From: JAAUTT01 sp963846585
Lineage (GTDB): Bacteria; Bacteroidota; Bacteroidia; Bacteroidales; JAAUTT01
Assembly (NCBI GenBank): GCA_963846585.1
Contig: CAWJWO010000018.1
Coordinates: 1-64,000 of the forward strand
Length of the DNA stretch: 64,000 nucleotides
Direction of reading: 5' to 3'
This document shows, one piece after another, positions 1 to 8,443 of this stretch. Each line of letters opens with the position of its first letter. Position 1 is the stretch's first letter. The notes under the pieces are model-generated. The model saw only the letters and a program-made list of their open reading frames with translations, ran no database searches and was not told where the DNA came from. The position numbers and the translations under genes are program-made.

Positions 1-1669
1 AATTTTTATCTATAAATTGCGGTAGCAGATATTTGAGCTGAGATTTTTTGGTATCGTTAATATTTCTGATCACATATTCCAGCCATTTTTGAGGATTGAT
101 ACCATGTTTTTTGCAGGTTCCAAAGAAGCTATAAAACATAGCTATATTTTCGGCTCCATGGTGCGATCCGGCGAACATATAATTTTTCCTCCCCAAAGCC
201 AGAGCTCTAATAGAGTTTTCGATTAAGTTATTGTCTATCTCCAAGTTACCATCTTTAAGATAATTCATCAACGTATCCCAACGGTTTATACAATAATCAA
301 ATGCTTTGCCTATGGGACTTTTGGGTAATACTTTGTCCCTGTTAGCTGCTATAAACTTACTCATTTCGTTTAATATGGGCAATGATTTATCCAGCCTCAA
401 AGCATGCCGCATTTGGGCCGATAACCCATCTTCACGTGCAGTTCTCTCAATAGAATATAACTTTTGAATCAATATCATAACAGTGGATGCCCTTTCCTTA
501 TCGTTTTCCAGGGCTCTCTCTACCATCCGCCTGGCATGTGCCATGCAACCAAGATGTGTTACACCCTCGTTTCGTGCAAAGTGTTCGTAAACGGCATACC
601 CATCTGTTTGTAAATATCCTTTATAAGTCGCTAGATTTTTTAATGGGGCATCCAGTCCCCTTCCTTTGTGATAATCGAAAAATACCGCATTTTGCATTGG
701 TGCATTGTACACCCACATATATCCCTGATGGGTGGCTCCCGGTTTATCACGATCCAGAACTTTTATAGGGCTTTCGTCTACTTGCAAATAAGGGTTTTCT
801 AAAACGTAAGCCTTATGAACTGTATATAGTAGACGAATATGATTGGATGTCAAGCTAACCCATGAATCCATTGTGGAGGCAGGAACATGAACACCCTCTT
901 GTTTAAACATTTGTATTTTCCTGTGTAGTGGTATGTGATATACAAATTTATCTACCGTGATATTGGAAAGCAAACCCGGTCCGGCCATACATTTTGGAAT
1001 GGGTCGATTCAAAGGGGCGATGACCTGTCTTTGAGCACCTGTTTCATCTTCTTTAGTGATATAAACGCCACGTATATAATCAATTCTCTTTAATCTTCCA
1101 GGAATATATTCTAATTCAGAGGTGATTTGCTCGCCTATTTTATCCATACCTGAAACATCCTCTGTTGGTTCCAGCAGTACCTTTTCTACTGGTATATGGG
1201 ATGGTATTTCAAAACGTCCAGGGTGTGGCTTGGAAGGTTTTGTCCGTTCATAGCTAATTTGTTGCTTGTCAGCTTCTATTACCGCTTCTATCTTTTCATC
1301 CCCAAATTCAAAAGGGATCGTTAGCTGGTCTGGATGCTCATTCGATTCAAAACGCTCCCGTTTGGAACCAAAGAGCATCCTTTGAAACTGGGCTATTTGA
1401 AATTTCTGATCTTCTATCGTAATATTCTGATCCTCTATTGTTACATTCTGATCCTCTATTGTTACATTCTGATCCTCTATTGTTACATTCTGATCCTCTA
1501 TTGTTACATTCTGATCCTCTATTGTTACATTCTGATCTTCTATAGTTGAAGTTAGTTTTGTGATTTCAGCAGCAAGATTAGAAATTGCCAATTCTTTTTG
1601 AGCAAGATTTTCCAAAAGAAAAAGTTTTTCTTTTAAAAATTCATGAGGTATATTTTGCTCTGTTTGCAT
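1..1669 (-). CDS. tnpC: IS66 transposase TnpC (C-terminus cut by window edge)
   Basis: This is the DDE transposase of IS66, which cuts and joins element ends. From ATG at 1669 the frame is open to base 2 (556 codons), close to full length for the family. Visible are an N-terminal coiled coil (about residues 40-90), the first catalytic Asp in LQVDESPIKVLD, the second in LQTDGYAVYE, the GCMAHARRM segment, the catalytic Glu in DNNLIENSIRALALGRK, and the C-terminal GINPQKWLEYV element near the edge. The coiled coil is built from a DNA-level 21-bp tandem repeat. A gap of about 290 bases separates it from tnpB; no gene is seen in that gap. Confidence 0.93.
   Translation of the reverse strand, partial: MQTEQNIPHEFLKEKLFLLENLAQKELAISNLAAEITKLTSTIEDQNVTIEDQNVTIEDQNVTIEDQNVTIEDQNVTIEDQNITIEDQKFQIAQFQRMLFGSKRERFESNEHPDQLTIPFEFGDEKIEAVIEADKQQISYERTKPSKPHPGRFEIPSHIPVEKVLLEPTEDVSGMDKIGEQITSELEYIPGRLKRIDYIRGVYITKEDETGAQRQVIAPLNRPIPKCMAGPGLLSNITVDKFVYHIPLHRKIQMFKQEGVHVPASTMDSWVSLTSNHIRLLYTVHKAYVLENPYLQVDESPIKVLDRDKPGATHQGYMWVYNAPMQNAVFFDYHKGRGLDAPLKNLATYKGYLQTDGYAVYEHFARNEGVTHLGCMAHARRMVERALENDKERASTVMILIQKLYSIERTAREDGLSAQMRHALRLDKSLPILNEMSKFIAANRDKVLPKSPIGKAFDYCINRWDTLMNYLKDGNLEIDNNLIENSIRALALGRKNYMFAGSHHGAENIAMFYSFFGTCKKHGINPQKWLEYVIRNINDTKKSQLKYLLPQFIDKN
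1403..1552 (-). repeat. 21-bp tandem repeat encoding heptads in TnpC
   Basis: The unit attctgatcctctattgttac recurs at exactly 21-base spacing (ctgatc cores at 1406, 1427, 1448, 1469, 1490, 1511 and 1532). The inner five copies are essentially identical and the two outer ones are diverged. On the minus strand each unit encodes the heptad TIEDQNV, so the repeat extends a coiled coil by whole heptads with no frame change. Copy number could therefore vary by slippage without inactivating the transposase. Confidence 0.92.
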
Positions 1670-1961
1670 AGCATAAATATAGCCAAAAGTATTGATTTCA
1701 TTAACGTTTTAATGGATTATTTTTCTTTAAAATAGCCTGATTTTTTGATCGTTGATTTAATAAAACACCCCTGAAAAAAATCCTTTTTTGAAGCTGTTAA
1801 ATCTCTTCTGTTTTAATTTTTCGGTATATGGGTTAATGGGCTGGTAAGGTATCATGCAACCATCCGTAATGCTTGTAAAATAAAGGATTTTTATTACATC
1901 ACCATATGTATTATGTATATATACTTGCGGTTTCTATAAAAAATCTTATATCAAAACACTT

Positions 1962-2309
1962 TTAAGCTCCTTTTTTTAACAAATATCGTTTACGCATTGT
2001 CACATTCTTCAACGATAACCCTTCTATAATCATGACAAGTTTTGACCAATCAAGGCTACCTTCGGTAATTACCGGAATTTCAAAGTTGCCTCTTTCCAAC
2101 CTTTTCCAGTAAAGTACAAAACCTCCGTTTTCCCAATGAAGAAGTTTTACCTGGTTCCGGCGTCGGTTAAAAAAAACATACACTTCTCCACAGGTGGGAT
2201 TACGTTCTAATTTGTTACGCACAATCCCGCATAAAGAATCAAAACCGCCACGCATATCCGTGGGGGATGAATATAAATAATATTGGTGGGTGGATGTCAG
2301 CGAAAACAT
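1962..2309 (-). CDS. tnpB: IS66 accessory protein TnpB (IS66 Orf2)
   Basis: A 115-residue protein of the IS66 Orf2 family, needed for transposition of classical IS66 elements though its biochemical role is unclear. The family signatures SPTDMRGGFDSL near the N-terminus, VYVFFNRRRNQVKLLHWENGG in the middle and FVLYWKRLERGNF are all present. Length is normal. It starts 6 bases after the tnpA stop codon and is probably translated from the same message. No sign of damage. Confidence 0.93.
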   Translation of the reverse strand: MFSLTSTHQYYLYSSPTDMRGGFDSLCGIVRNKLERNPTCGEVYVFFNRRRNQVKLLHWENGGFVLYWKRLERGNFEIPVITEGSLDWSKLVMIIEGLSLKNVTMRKRYLLKKGA

Positions 2310-2315
2310 AGTCCT

Positions 2316-2645
2316 TTACAGTAAACTGATCAGGGATCGCAACATTGGTAAATCCATTTCCTGATTTAATTTTACTCTTACTCCATTGGGATAGCTGATC
2401 TCGATTTCAATATTCTTTGCAATGGTTTGTTCAGGCTGTTTGGTCGGTGAGGATATAACGACCGGAATAAATTTCTCTTCGGTTTTTAATTCAGCTTCCC
2501 TGTATTTCTTGTGCCAATTGTAAAAGGTAGCTGAACTTACTCCGTGTTCTTTGCAATATAATTTCTTTACCATTCCGCTTTCGATGCAGGACTTTACAAA
2601 TGCAAATTTTTCTTTCTCGCTTTTTCCCCTTAAATTGCTCCCCAT
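2316..2645 (-). CDS. tnpA: IS66 accessory protein TnpA (IS66 Orf1, HTH)
   Basis: A 109-residue protein with an N-terminal IS3/IS66 Orf1-type helix-turn-helix: basic KSEKEKFAFVKSCIES, then YCKEHGVSSATFYNWHKKYRE at about residues 30-50. It probably binds element ends. The C-terminal part carries EISYPNGVRVKLNQEMDLPMLRSLI, the conserved tail of IS66 TnpA. It is the first gene of the element and its ATG lies about 25 bases inside the inferred terminus. Confidence 0.9.
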   Translation of the reverse strand: MGSNLRGKSEKEKFAFVKSCIESGMVKKLYCKEHGVSSATFYNWHKKYREAELKTEEKFIPVVISSPTKQPEQTIAKNIEIEISYPNGVRVKLNQEMDLPMLRSLISLL

Positions 2646-2687
2646 GTTTTTATTTTTGGGGTAAAGTTACCAAGCTTGATTATGACC

Positions 2688-2948
2688 TCATATATGGGGT
2701 TGGTCGGGGGGATACAAATCAATATCTTCTGAAAACCGGTCAATAATTTTATAACATTTTGACAATGCTGTTCCACCTTTGAATACTGTATCTTTACCTA
2801 TTGCATTATTAAAAATAGTATACAAAGCATATGTAACCCAATAATCCTTCTCAACAAATATTGGTAATATCTGCATTTGGTCAGATGTGAATTGCACAGC
2901 TTGTCTGAAAAGAGTTTTATTTTCGTGCAATATCATATGATATTCCAT
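2688..2948 (-). pseudogene. AbiEii-type nucleotidyltransferase toxin, truncated
   Basis: The 86 residues match the N-terminus of AbiEii/AbiGii nucleotidyltransferase-like toxins, including the core motif FKGGTALSKCYKIIDRFSEDIDL, where GG(T/S) and the DxD-type DID sit. Family members run to roughly 250-300 residues. Here homology ends right after the DID motif and an unrelated tail (YPPDQPHI) leads to a stop at 2688. The IS66 end is about 20 bases further on. The gene begins inside the last codons of the upstream antitoxin gene (16-base overlap), the usual coupling. The toxin is almost certainly inactive; the missing part could lie beyond the left window edge. Confidence 0.85.
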
Positions 2949-3658
2949 TTATTTGTGGTGTCTAGCACTTTACTTGCACCAGGAAATTTATATTTGGATA
3001 TTGGATTTAAAGTTTTGTAAAGTTGCACAGTAACATCAGTTTGTTGCAAATTATCCAACAGTGCTCCTAACAGTGCTTTAGTTGATGGGGGGTATTTTAG
3101 GGCCAACCTCACAATTGTATTTTTATCTTTATCTGATAATTCTTTAAGGATGGTTAACAATCGATTACAGGTTGATTCTACAGTGGCATCAGGAATCCTT
3201 TTGACATTGCGTATAACATCCAGTATTTCCAGCAATGGTATATTTTCCTTCGTAATAGTATTCTTTTGTTTGATAAAAGCTATAGTATATCTTTCACGTT
3301 TAAAATTTGAACGGATCGTATTTCTGCCAATTTGTATGGTATTACTTACCTGAGAGGTTAAACCAAGTTGATTATAAATACTATAACCTGTTAAGTAGCC
3401 TACTATTTTGCCATCATCCTCCAATAAATCTTTAACAATTTGCAGTTGATTGGGTTGTATATTTCCAAATGGTGTGGCTTCAGGTTTAAAGTATTTTCCT
3501 TTTGATAGTTTTGCAATTTTACCTGCTTTTACCATCCTGTTAAGGGCTTTTATAACCGCTTCTTTCATATTCACCGTTGTCGTAAAATCTTCGTAGGTGA
3601 ATACATAACCCCTGGGAAACCTGCCTAAAGTAAATACAATGTATTCAGATGTTTTCAT
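2933..3658 (-). CDS. AbiEi-type antitoxin (DUF6088 family)
   Basis: A 241-residue protein that looks like the antitoxin/repressor of a type IV AbiE toxin-antitoxin system. The N-terminal part reads as a winged helix (FTYEDF, then VIKALNRMVKAGKIAKLSKGKYFKP at about residues 35-60), which in AbiEi proteins binds operator inverted repeats. The remainder, with YLTGYSIYNQLGLTSQVSNTIQIG, matches the DUF6088/AbiEi C-terminal region. The frame is intact. With the downstream toxin truncated it is now an orphan antitoxin, free to act as a repressor or to neutralise a related toxin elsewhere. Confidence 0.85.
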   Translation of the reverse strand: MKTSEYIVFTLGRFPRGYVFTYEDFTTTVNMKEAVIKALNRMVKAGKIAKLSKGKYFKPEATPFGNIQPNQLQIVKDLLEDDGKIVGYLTGYSIYNQLGLTSQVSNTIQIGRNTIRSNFKRERYTIAFIKQKNTITKENIPLLEILDVIRNVKRIPDATVESTCNRLLTILKELSDKDKNTIVRLALKYPPSTKALLGALLDNLQQTDVTVQLYKTLNPISKYKFPGASKVLDTTNKWNII

Positions 3659-3674
3659 ATATCATATATTGATA

Positions 3675-3718
3675 CAAAAATAATTTATTTGTCCAGTTTT
3701 TATTACAAAAAACTGGAC
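3675..3718 (-). promoter_or_regulatory. Candidate promoter and inverted-repeat operator of the AbiE locus
   Basis: Upstream of the antitoxin gene the minus strand has TATTTTTG (3682-3675), matching the Bacteroidota minus-7 consensus TAnnTTTG. Overlapping the expected minus-33 region is an 11-bp perfect inverted repeat, GTCCAGTTTTT at 3691-3701 and AAAAACTGGAC at 3708-3718. AbiEi antitoxins are known to autoregulate through inverted repeats in their promoter. The same hairpin, followed by a T run on the plus strand, could alternatively be a terminator. Confidence 0.5.
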
Positions 3719-3757
3719 TTTTTTAACAGAATTGGATGGAAAATTAATTATAAATAA

Positions 3758-4090
3758 TTAAACGGTAGTACTAATCTTTGAGTTTTCATTTAAGGCTTTA
3801 TTTACAGTCTCCCTGTCACTAAGGTCGCATAAGTGTTTGATGATCATCGCTCCAATTGCTACTCGCGGATTAATGCCATCAGCTCCCATTTTGTTATTCC
3901 CCATCTGAGTCAGATAAGTCCGAACCATAATATCCCATGGAATTCTTCCGGCTAATATTACCCATCGGTTACTAGGATTTAAACTTTTAGAAAATGGACT
4001 TTCAAATCCAGGTAGGACAAGTTGATTTTGGCTCTGATATGACTGCTTAGATGCACGGTTTTTTTGAGCTTTTGCCATATTATTGTGCAC
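3758..4090 (-). pseudogene. IS5/IS1182-type transposase, N-terminal fragment
   Basis: The 110 residues correspond to the N-terminal DUF772-type region of IS5/IS1182-like transposases: LVLPGFESPFSKSLNP, NRWVILAGRIPWD, NPRVAIGAMIIKHLCDLSDRETV. The homology stops after about 95 residues and the frame closes soon after. The DDE catalytic domain, normally another 250 or more residues, is missing. No terminal repeats were recognised. It is a remnant of an old insertion beside the AbiE locus. Confidence 0.8.
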
Positions 4091-4273
4091 TAAAAATTAT
4101 AAATTTCCCATAAAAGTATTAATTTTATTGACTTATGGAATTAATCAGCAGACCCTAAATAGATTAATAATACTTAAAAGTGTTATATAGCAAGTTATGA
4201 GCCTATTAGTTCCTTAACGTGGAATTTGTAGAAATTGCTGGCGACTCCCCATTAATAAAAATAATAAATTAAT

Positions 4274-6652
4274 CTAAAACTTAAATGTATAACCAAAATT
4301 TATTAAAATGGGGAATAAACTTTGTTGATATAAACCTAACTGTCCATTACTTGTTGGCTTAAAATAGAGGTAATAAGCATTTTGGCGGTTATAAGCATTA
4401 TAAACTCCAATTGTCCAAATGCTTATTCCATGACGTTTTAATTTAGTATAATTTAAGCCAATATCAAGACGATGATAATCAGGCATTCGGTATCCATTTT
4501 TCTCTGAATATATATAGACATCATTATAAATTACACTATTGTCAATTGGATTCGATGCATAATAATAGTTTGCATTAATAAGTACATATTTTTCTGAAGG
4601 CAATGTAATTGCATCACCCGTATGATAAACCCAGGTTGCTGATAAGAAAAATTTTTTACTAAACATATAATTACCAACTATTGAGATATTATGCCTTTCA
4701 TCATATTTAAAAGGATAATCATTGCCATTATTTAAATCTTTAAAGTTTCTTGTGTTATCAGAAAGTGTATATCCAATCCATCCAGTTAATTTACCTGTTT
4801 TCTTAGTTGCTAAAAACTCAATTCCTTTTATTTTACCTGTACCTCCATAATCAACTCGATTTTCCCATGAACCCAAATTATCAAATATAAGTGCCCCATC
4901 CTTGTATTCAATTAAGTTATTTTCAGTTTTGTAATAAGCTTCTATGACAAATTCAATTTCTTTCAAGGTTGTATGAACAAATCCAATTGTAATTTGATGT
5001 GATACTTCGGGTTTTATTATTGATGTAGATGGAACCCAAATATCAGAAGGTAACCCTGTACCTGAATTAGTTAGCAAGTGAATAGTTTGATCCATGTTAC
5101 AATATGATACTTTTATTGAGTATGAAGGCAAAAACATATAATTAATTATAATACGTGGTTCAAAAAATGAATATTTTGATGAATCAACTAAATAATATCC
5201 TGCACGAAATCCAATATTTCCAGATATCTTTTGGGTTATATTATAATTAAATTCAGTATAAGCATAAAATTCGCTGGAATTCAATGTTGAAGGTGGTGCA
5301 GGGGAAACTAACATGCTATCAACACCATGAAAACTTAACTTCTGAGAATATGATGTATAACTAGGAATATAAATATTTTTACTAAACATACCTCCAAACT
5401 TTATACTATTCTGATTTATTGGGATTTCAATATCAGATTTAATTAATAAATTACTAATACTTGATTGTATTTGATATTGATCAGTTAAGGCAGAATTATC
5501 TGTTAAATTGGTGCTGGTGAAAAGGTTGTTGTTTTCGTAAACGTATTTTGTATAACCAAAAGTTAAATTGTTAAATATTTTGTTGTTTAAAATATGTAAC
5601 CAACGCATACTTGCAGCACTATTTCCCCATTTTAGGTCTGATAAACCATATGATTTAATACCTTCATTTGTTGTATTTTCTGTGTAGTAGTAATCGTCTC
5701 TTCCATAATATAAACTTAAAAATAATCTGTCAGTCTGTGAAAATTTGTAATTTGCTTTAAAATTAATGTCATAAAATGTATATCCTGGAATACTAGGATT
5801 TGAAGTCAGGTTGTTAAAAAGAAACGAATAAACATCCAGATTACATCTTCTTACAGAAAAAGCAAACGACGCTTTATTTTTTTTTATCGGTCCTTCAATA
5901 AATATTTTAGTTAAAAGAAAACTAAAACCAATTTCTCCATCAAAAGAATTCAAGTTTCCTTCTTTGTTCCTTATATCCACTACAGAAGATATCCGACCTC
6001 CATATCTGGCAGGGAAACCACCTTTATATAAATCAATACTTTTAACCATTGAAGGATCAAAAACTGAAAATAAACCTCCTAAATGACTAACATTATATAA
6101 TGGAACATCATCAAGCAAAAAAAGATTTTCATCGGGAGTACCACCACGGACATACAGTCCATTATTACCTTCAGAACCTGACTGGATACCAGGTAACAAC
6201 TGGTATGCTTTTAAAATATCAGGTTCACCGGTAATATTTGGTAACAATTTTATCTTATCAATTGGAATATTTACTTTACTTATCTCGGCTTTTTCTTCAA
6301 GTTTTTTACCATTGGAGTATATAATATTAATTTGATCCAACAGTGTACCTGAAGTTAATTTAACATTAATTATTGAATCTGTATAAGCTATGAATTTAAT
6401 TATGATAGATTTATAACCTACATATGAATATTTTAAATAGTAAGTTGTATTTTGTTTTAACTGTATTGTATAAAATCCAAATTTATTTGAAGCACTTCCA
6501 TTTTGACCTATCGAATCTATAACATTTGCATTTATAAGTGATTCTCCTGTTTTATCATCAGATATATAACCGCTTATAGTAATTTTTTGAGAATATAAAA
6601 ATAAGGGAAATATAATGGGACAAATTGTTATATATATTATTTTTCTTAACAT
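4274..6652 (-). CDS. TonB-dependent outer-membrane receptor with CarbopepD-like domain
   Basis: A 792-residue outer-membrane transporter. It has a signal peptide (ends LFLYSQ, about residue 22) and an N-terminal carboxypeptidase-regulatory-like fold (ISGYISDDKTGESLINANV...YSYVGYKSIIIKF, about 24-100). The plug domain contains LLPGIQSGSEGNNGLYVRGGTPDENLFLLDDVPLYN, then GGFPARYGGRISSVVDI, and a 22-strand-type barrel ends with aromatic TFKF. It begins 4 bases after the DUF4249 lipoprotein gene, so the two are one operon. In Bacteroidota this receptor class repeatedly pairs with DUF4249 rather than with SusD. The substrate is unknown. The frame is intact although flanked by transposon debris. Confidence 0.9.
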   Translation of the reverse strand: MLRKIIYITICPIIFPLFLYSQKITISGYISDDKTGESLINANVIDSIGQNGSASNKFGFYTIQLKQNTTYYLKYSYVGYKSIIIKFIAYTDSIINVKLTSGTLLDQINIIYSNGKKLEEKAEISKVNIPIDKIKLLPNITGEPDILKAYQLLPGIQSGSEGNNGLYVRGGTPDENLFLLDDVPLYNVSHLGGLFSVFDPSMVKSIDLYKGGFPARYGGRISSVVDIRNKEGNLNSFDGEIGFSFLLTKIFIEGPIKKNKASFAFSVRRCNLDVYSFLFNNLTSNPSIPGYTFYDINFKANYKFSQTDRLFLSLYYGRDDYYYTENTTNEGIKSYGLSDLKWGNSAASMRWLHILNNKIFNNLTFGYTKYVYENNNLFTSTNLTDNSALTDQYQIQSSISNLLIKSDIEIPINQNSIKFGGMFSKNIYIPSYTSYSQKLSFHGVDSMLVSPAPPSTLNSSEFYAYTEFNYNITQKISGNIGFRAGYYLVDSSKYSFFEPRIIINYMFLPSYSIKVSYCNMDQTIHLLTNSGTGLPSDIWVPSTSIIKPEVSHQITIGFVHTTLKEIEFVIEAYYKTENNLIEYKDGALIFDNLGSWENRVDYGGTGKIKGIEFLATKKTGKLTGWIGYTLSDNTRNFKDLNNGNDYPFKYDERHNISIVGNYMFSKKFFLSATWVYHTGDAITLPSEKYVLINANYYYASNPIDNSVIYNDVYIYSEKNGYRMPDYHRLDIGLNYTKLKRHGISIWTIGVYNAYNRQNAYYLYFKPTSNGQLGLYQQSLFPILINFGYTFKF

Positions 6653-6656
6653 AAAA

Positions 6657-7547
6657 TTATGGTTTATATGTTAAATTGGCTGTAGTTTCTGTGTAACCAG
6701 CAAATATACCATATCCATTTATTATATTAGTGTACATAGGTTGAGGCTCTCCCATAAATACCAGGTTAATAAAGTTACCGTCAACTTGCTGATTATGAAC
6801 AAACCGAGTATAATACTTACGATATAAATAATAGCTTTTACTTACTGACCTTAGGATTGCGAAAGTATTAGTTGGCTTACCACTTTGAATCGTTCCCTGT
6901 TGTTTTATCTTCATTGTATATTGTTTACCATCAAAAAGTTCATCGGAAAAAAAATATGAAGTCGGATTATAATCAATATCACCTTCATTTAATAATACAG
7001 GGTCAGTTACGGGAAGTTCATTAGAACCAAACCAATAATAATAGTAATAAACATCCAAGTCATATATCACCAATTCATAATAATTTTTTTGGTTTGGAGG
7101 ATCTGTAAATGTTATACTAGCCTCAACATACTGAGTACCATAGGCATCTACTCCAGCATTAGCTCTGACAGTTGCAGAATCAATGGCAACTAACTGGGGA
7201 ATTGAATCATTAGCTGAAAGCACCGGATATTTTTTAGCATGTACTTCCAAAGTATAATTTGTGTTTCTTTTTGGAATTATTTTAGTATTTAAATTATTTG
7301 ATAATAATAGTGTATCAATTATTGGGTATTTGTTTTGGCATAAAATACAATGAAGACTGTCCGTTATAGTGTCATAGCTGCTTAATATGGGTGCGGTGTA
7401 TGAAAATTTGAATGAAAACGGTTTATTGTCAGTAAATATAGAATTTACAATAAGTAATTGATTACTGTTATGAAAATTAATTTGAATTTCCTTGGTACAG
7501 GAAAATAAAATTGGAAGTACAAATAAAATTACAATAAACATTTTCAT
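6657..7547 (-). CDS. DUF4249 family lipoprotein
   Basis: The chosen start (ATG at 7547) gives a 296-residue lipoprotein with signal peptide MKMFIVILFVLPILFSC, the Cys being the lipidation site; an upstream ATG at 7607 would add 20 residues before a normal signal and is less likely. The rest fits DUF4249: beta-rich, FHNSNQLLIVNSIF near the N-terminus, TDPPNQKNYYELVIYD in the middle, and LRSVSKSYYLYRKYY near the C-terminus. DUF4249 proteins are presumed surface partners of the TonB receptor next to them. Function is otherwise unknown. It is the second gene of a three-gene minus-strand cassette. Confidence 0.85.
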   Translation of the reverse strand: MKMFIVILFVLPILFSCTKEIQINFHNSNQLLIVNSIFTDNKPFSFKFSYTAPILSSYDTITDSLHCILCQNKYPIIDTLLLSNNLNTKIIPKRNTNYTLEVHAKKYPVLSANDSIPQLVAIDSATVRANAGVDAYGTQYVEASITFTDPPNQKNYYELVIYDLDVYYYYYWFGSNELPVTDPVLLNEGDIDYNPTSYFFSDELFDGKQYTMKIKQQGTIQSGKPTNTFAILRSVSKSYYLYRKYYTRFVHNQQVDGNFINLVFMGEPQPMYTNIINGYGIFAGYTETTANLTYKP

Positions 7548-7611
7548 TGTACGAAGAAAAAGATGGTGCCATATAAAATAATGGCACCATTTTAAAATCT
7601 TAAACATCTAT

Positions 7612-8052
7612 TTAGTTAGCTAAAATGACGTTAACACCGCAACATCCACCTTCTCTATGGGCTTGCCAATAGTAATTTAAAAAATAAGGTTGATAATTAT
7701 CTGCTTGATCAATATAACCAGGAGTAGTATAATTTGCATTATTAGGTTCGATCTCAAAATAACTCCTATATGGTGCTGAACTACCTCCTTGAGGATTTAT
7801 ACTACATTTTACATTATTAGCATATTTATTATAAAAATAAAAATTGCCACTATATGTTTGAGGATAATAAAAAACTGATATAAGCCAATTACCACTAAAA
7901 GTACACTCTGTAACACCTGAATCATAACCCCAGCTTCCATACCAAGTCTTAGCTTGACATACACAATAAGCTTCATTATAAACATAAAATGCAACTGGAG
8001 CTGATGGTCCACCAATTATTTCATAGTTCCCTAAATAAATACTAAATGCCAT
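7612..8052 (-). CDS. Tyr/Cys-rich small protein of unknown function, first gene of the receptor cassette
   Basis: Not recognised. The 146 residues include 21 Tyr and six Cys (YCVC, TECTF, VKCSI, GGCCGV), a composition typical of disulfide-stabilised extracellular proteins, yet no signal peptide is visible from ATG at 8052. The same frame stays open upstream for about 18 more codons without a start (reads FTKLPQWVYPSNTSYR), while an ATG in another frame at about 8122 opens a 17-codon peptide. The true 5' end may therefore have been lost by a frameshift. It lies 64 bases upstream of the DUF4249 lipoprotein gene on the same strand and may be exported with, or handled by, the pair. Confidence 0.6.
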   Translation of the reverse strand: MAFSIYLGNYEIIGGPSAPVAFYVYNEAYCVCQAKTWYGSWGYDSGVTECTFSGNWLISVFYYPQTYSGNFYFYNKYANNVKCSINPQGGSSAPYRSYFEIEPNNANYTTPGYIDQADNYQPYFLNYYWQAHREGGCCGVNVILAN

Positions 8053-8443
8053 CCTATATGAAGTATTAGAAGGATATACCCATTGTGGAAGTTTGGTAAA
8101 ATAATTTCATTCTTTTCATAATTTTAGGTTTTTAGTAAACGGTTTATTTTAAGGAATATTGCTTATAAAATTATAAGTTGGTCTTATTTAAACTAATTGT
8201 CCTAGTTTGGTAATTACGATTTAAATTAATAATATAGTTTATTATTGTTGTTTCCATGTCCTTTTCAGCAGGCGTGGTTTTTTCATTTTCGGGCAGCAGA
8301 TGAAATAAACTACTGGTTGTTCACATTACCTGGTAATTAAACAACTTTATAATTACGTTTTATTTTTGTTCAGAATGTGTTCATTAAGTTGAATATAGAT
8401 TATCATTTATTAATTTAATTAAGCATAAATATTTTATTATACC
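8053..8443. other. AT-rich intergenic region, no gene seen
   Basis: This gap of about 390 bases lies between the Tyr/Cys-rich gene and the truncated transposase. It holds the possible lost 5' end of the former (see that entry) and otherwise only AT-rich sequence. No hairpin terminator or convincing promoter was recognised. Confidence 0.5.

Larger units (their letters stand above)
1..2670 (-). mobile_element. IS66-family insertion sequence, left end outside window
   Basis: Three reading frames in the classical IS66 order tnpA-tnpB-tnpC occupy the minus strand. The right terminus is inferred at about 2670, because the minus strand there begins GTAACTTTACCCC and IS66 termini normally begin GTAA. 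The left inverted repeat would lie just beyond base 1, since tnpC is within a few codons of its usual end there. The partner repeat and the 8-bp target duplication therefore cannot be checked. All three genes look intact inside the window, so the element may be active. It lies beside, and probably truncated, the AbiE toxin gene; about 17 bases of unexplained sequence separate the toxin stop codon from the inferred end. Confidence 0.85.

Noticed and set aside
1334..1549. Plus-strand frame of repeated LILYCYI units
   Set aside because: It is the opposite strand of the 21-bp repeat inside TnpC; the minus-strand heptads lie in a complete transposase.
1403..1552. Regular 21-bp repeats as a possible CRISPR array
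   Set aside because: Units are contiguous with no spacers and lie in frame inside a gene.
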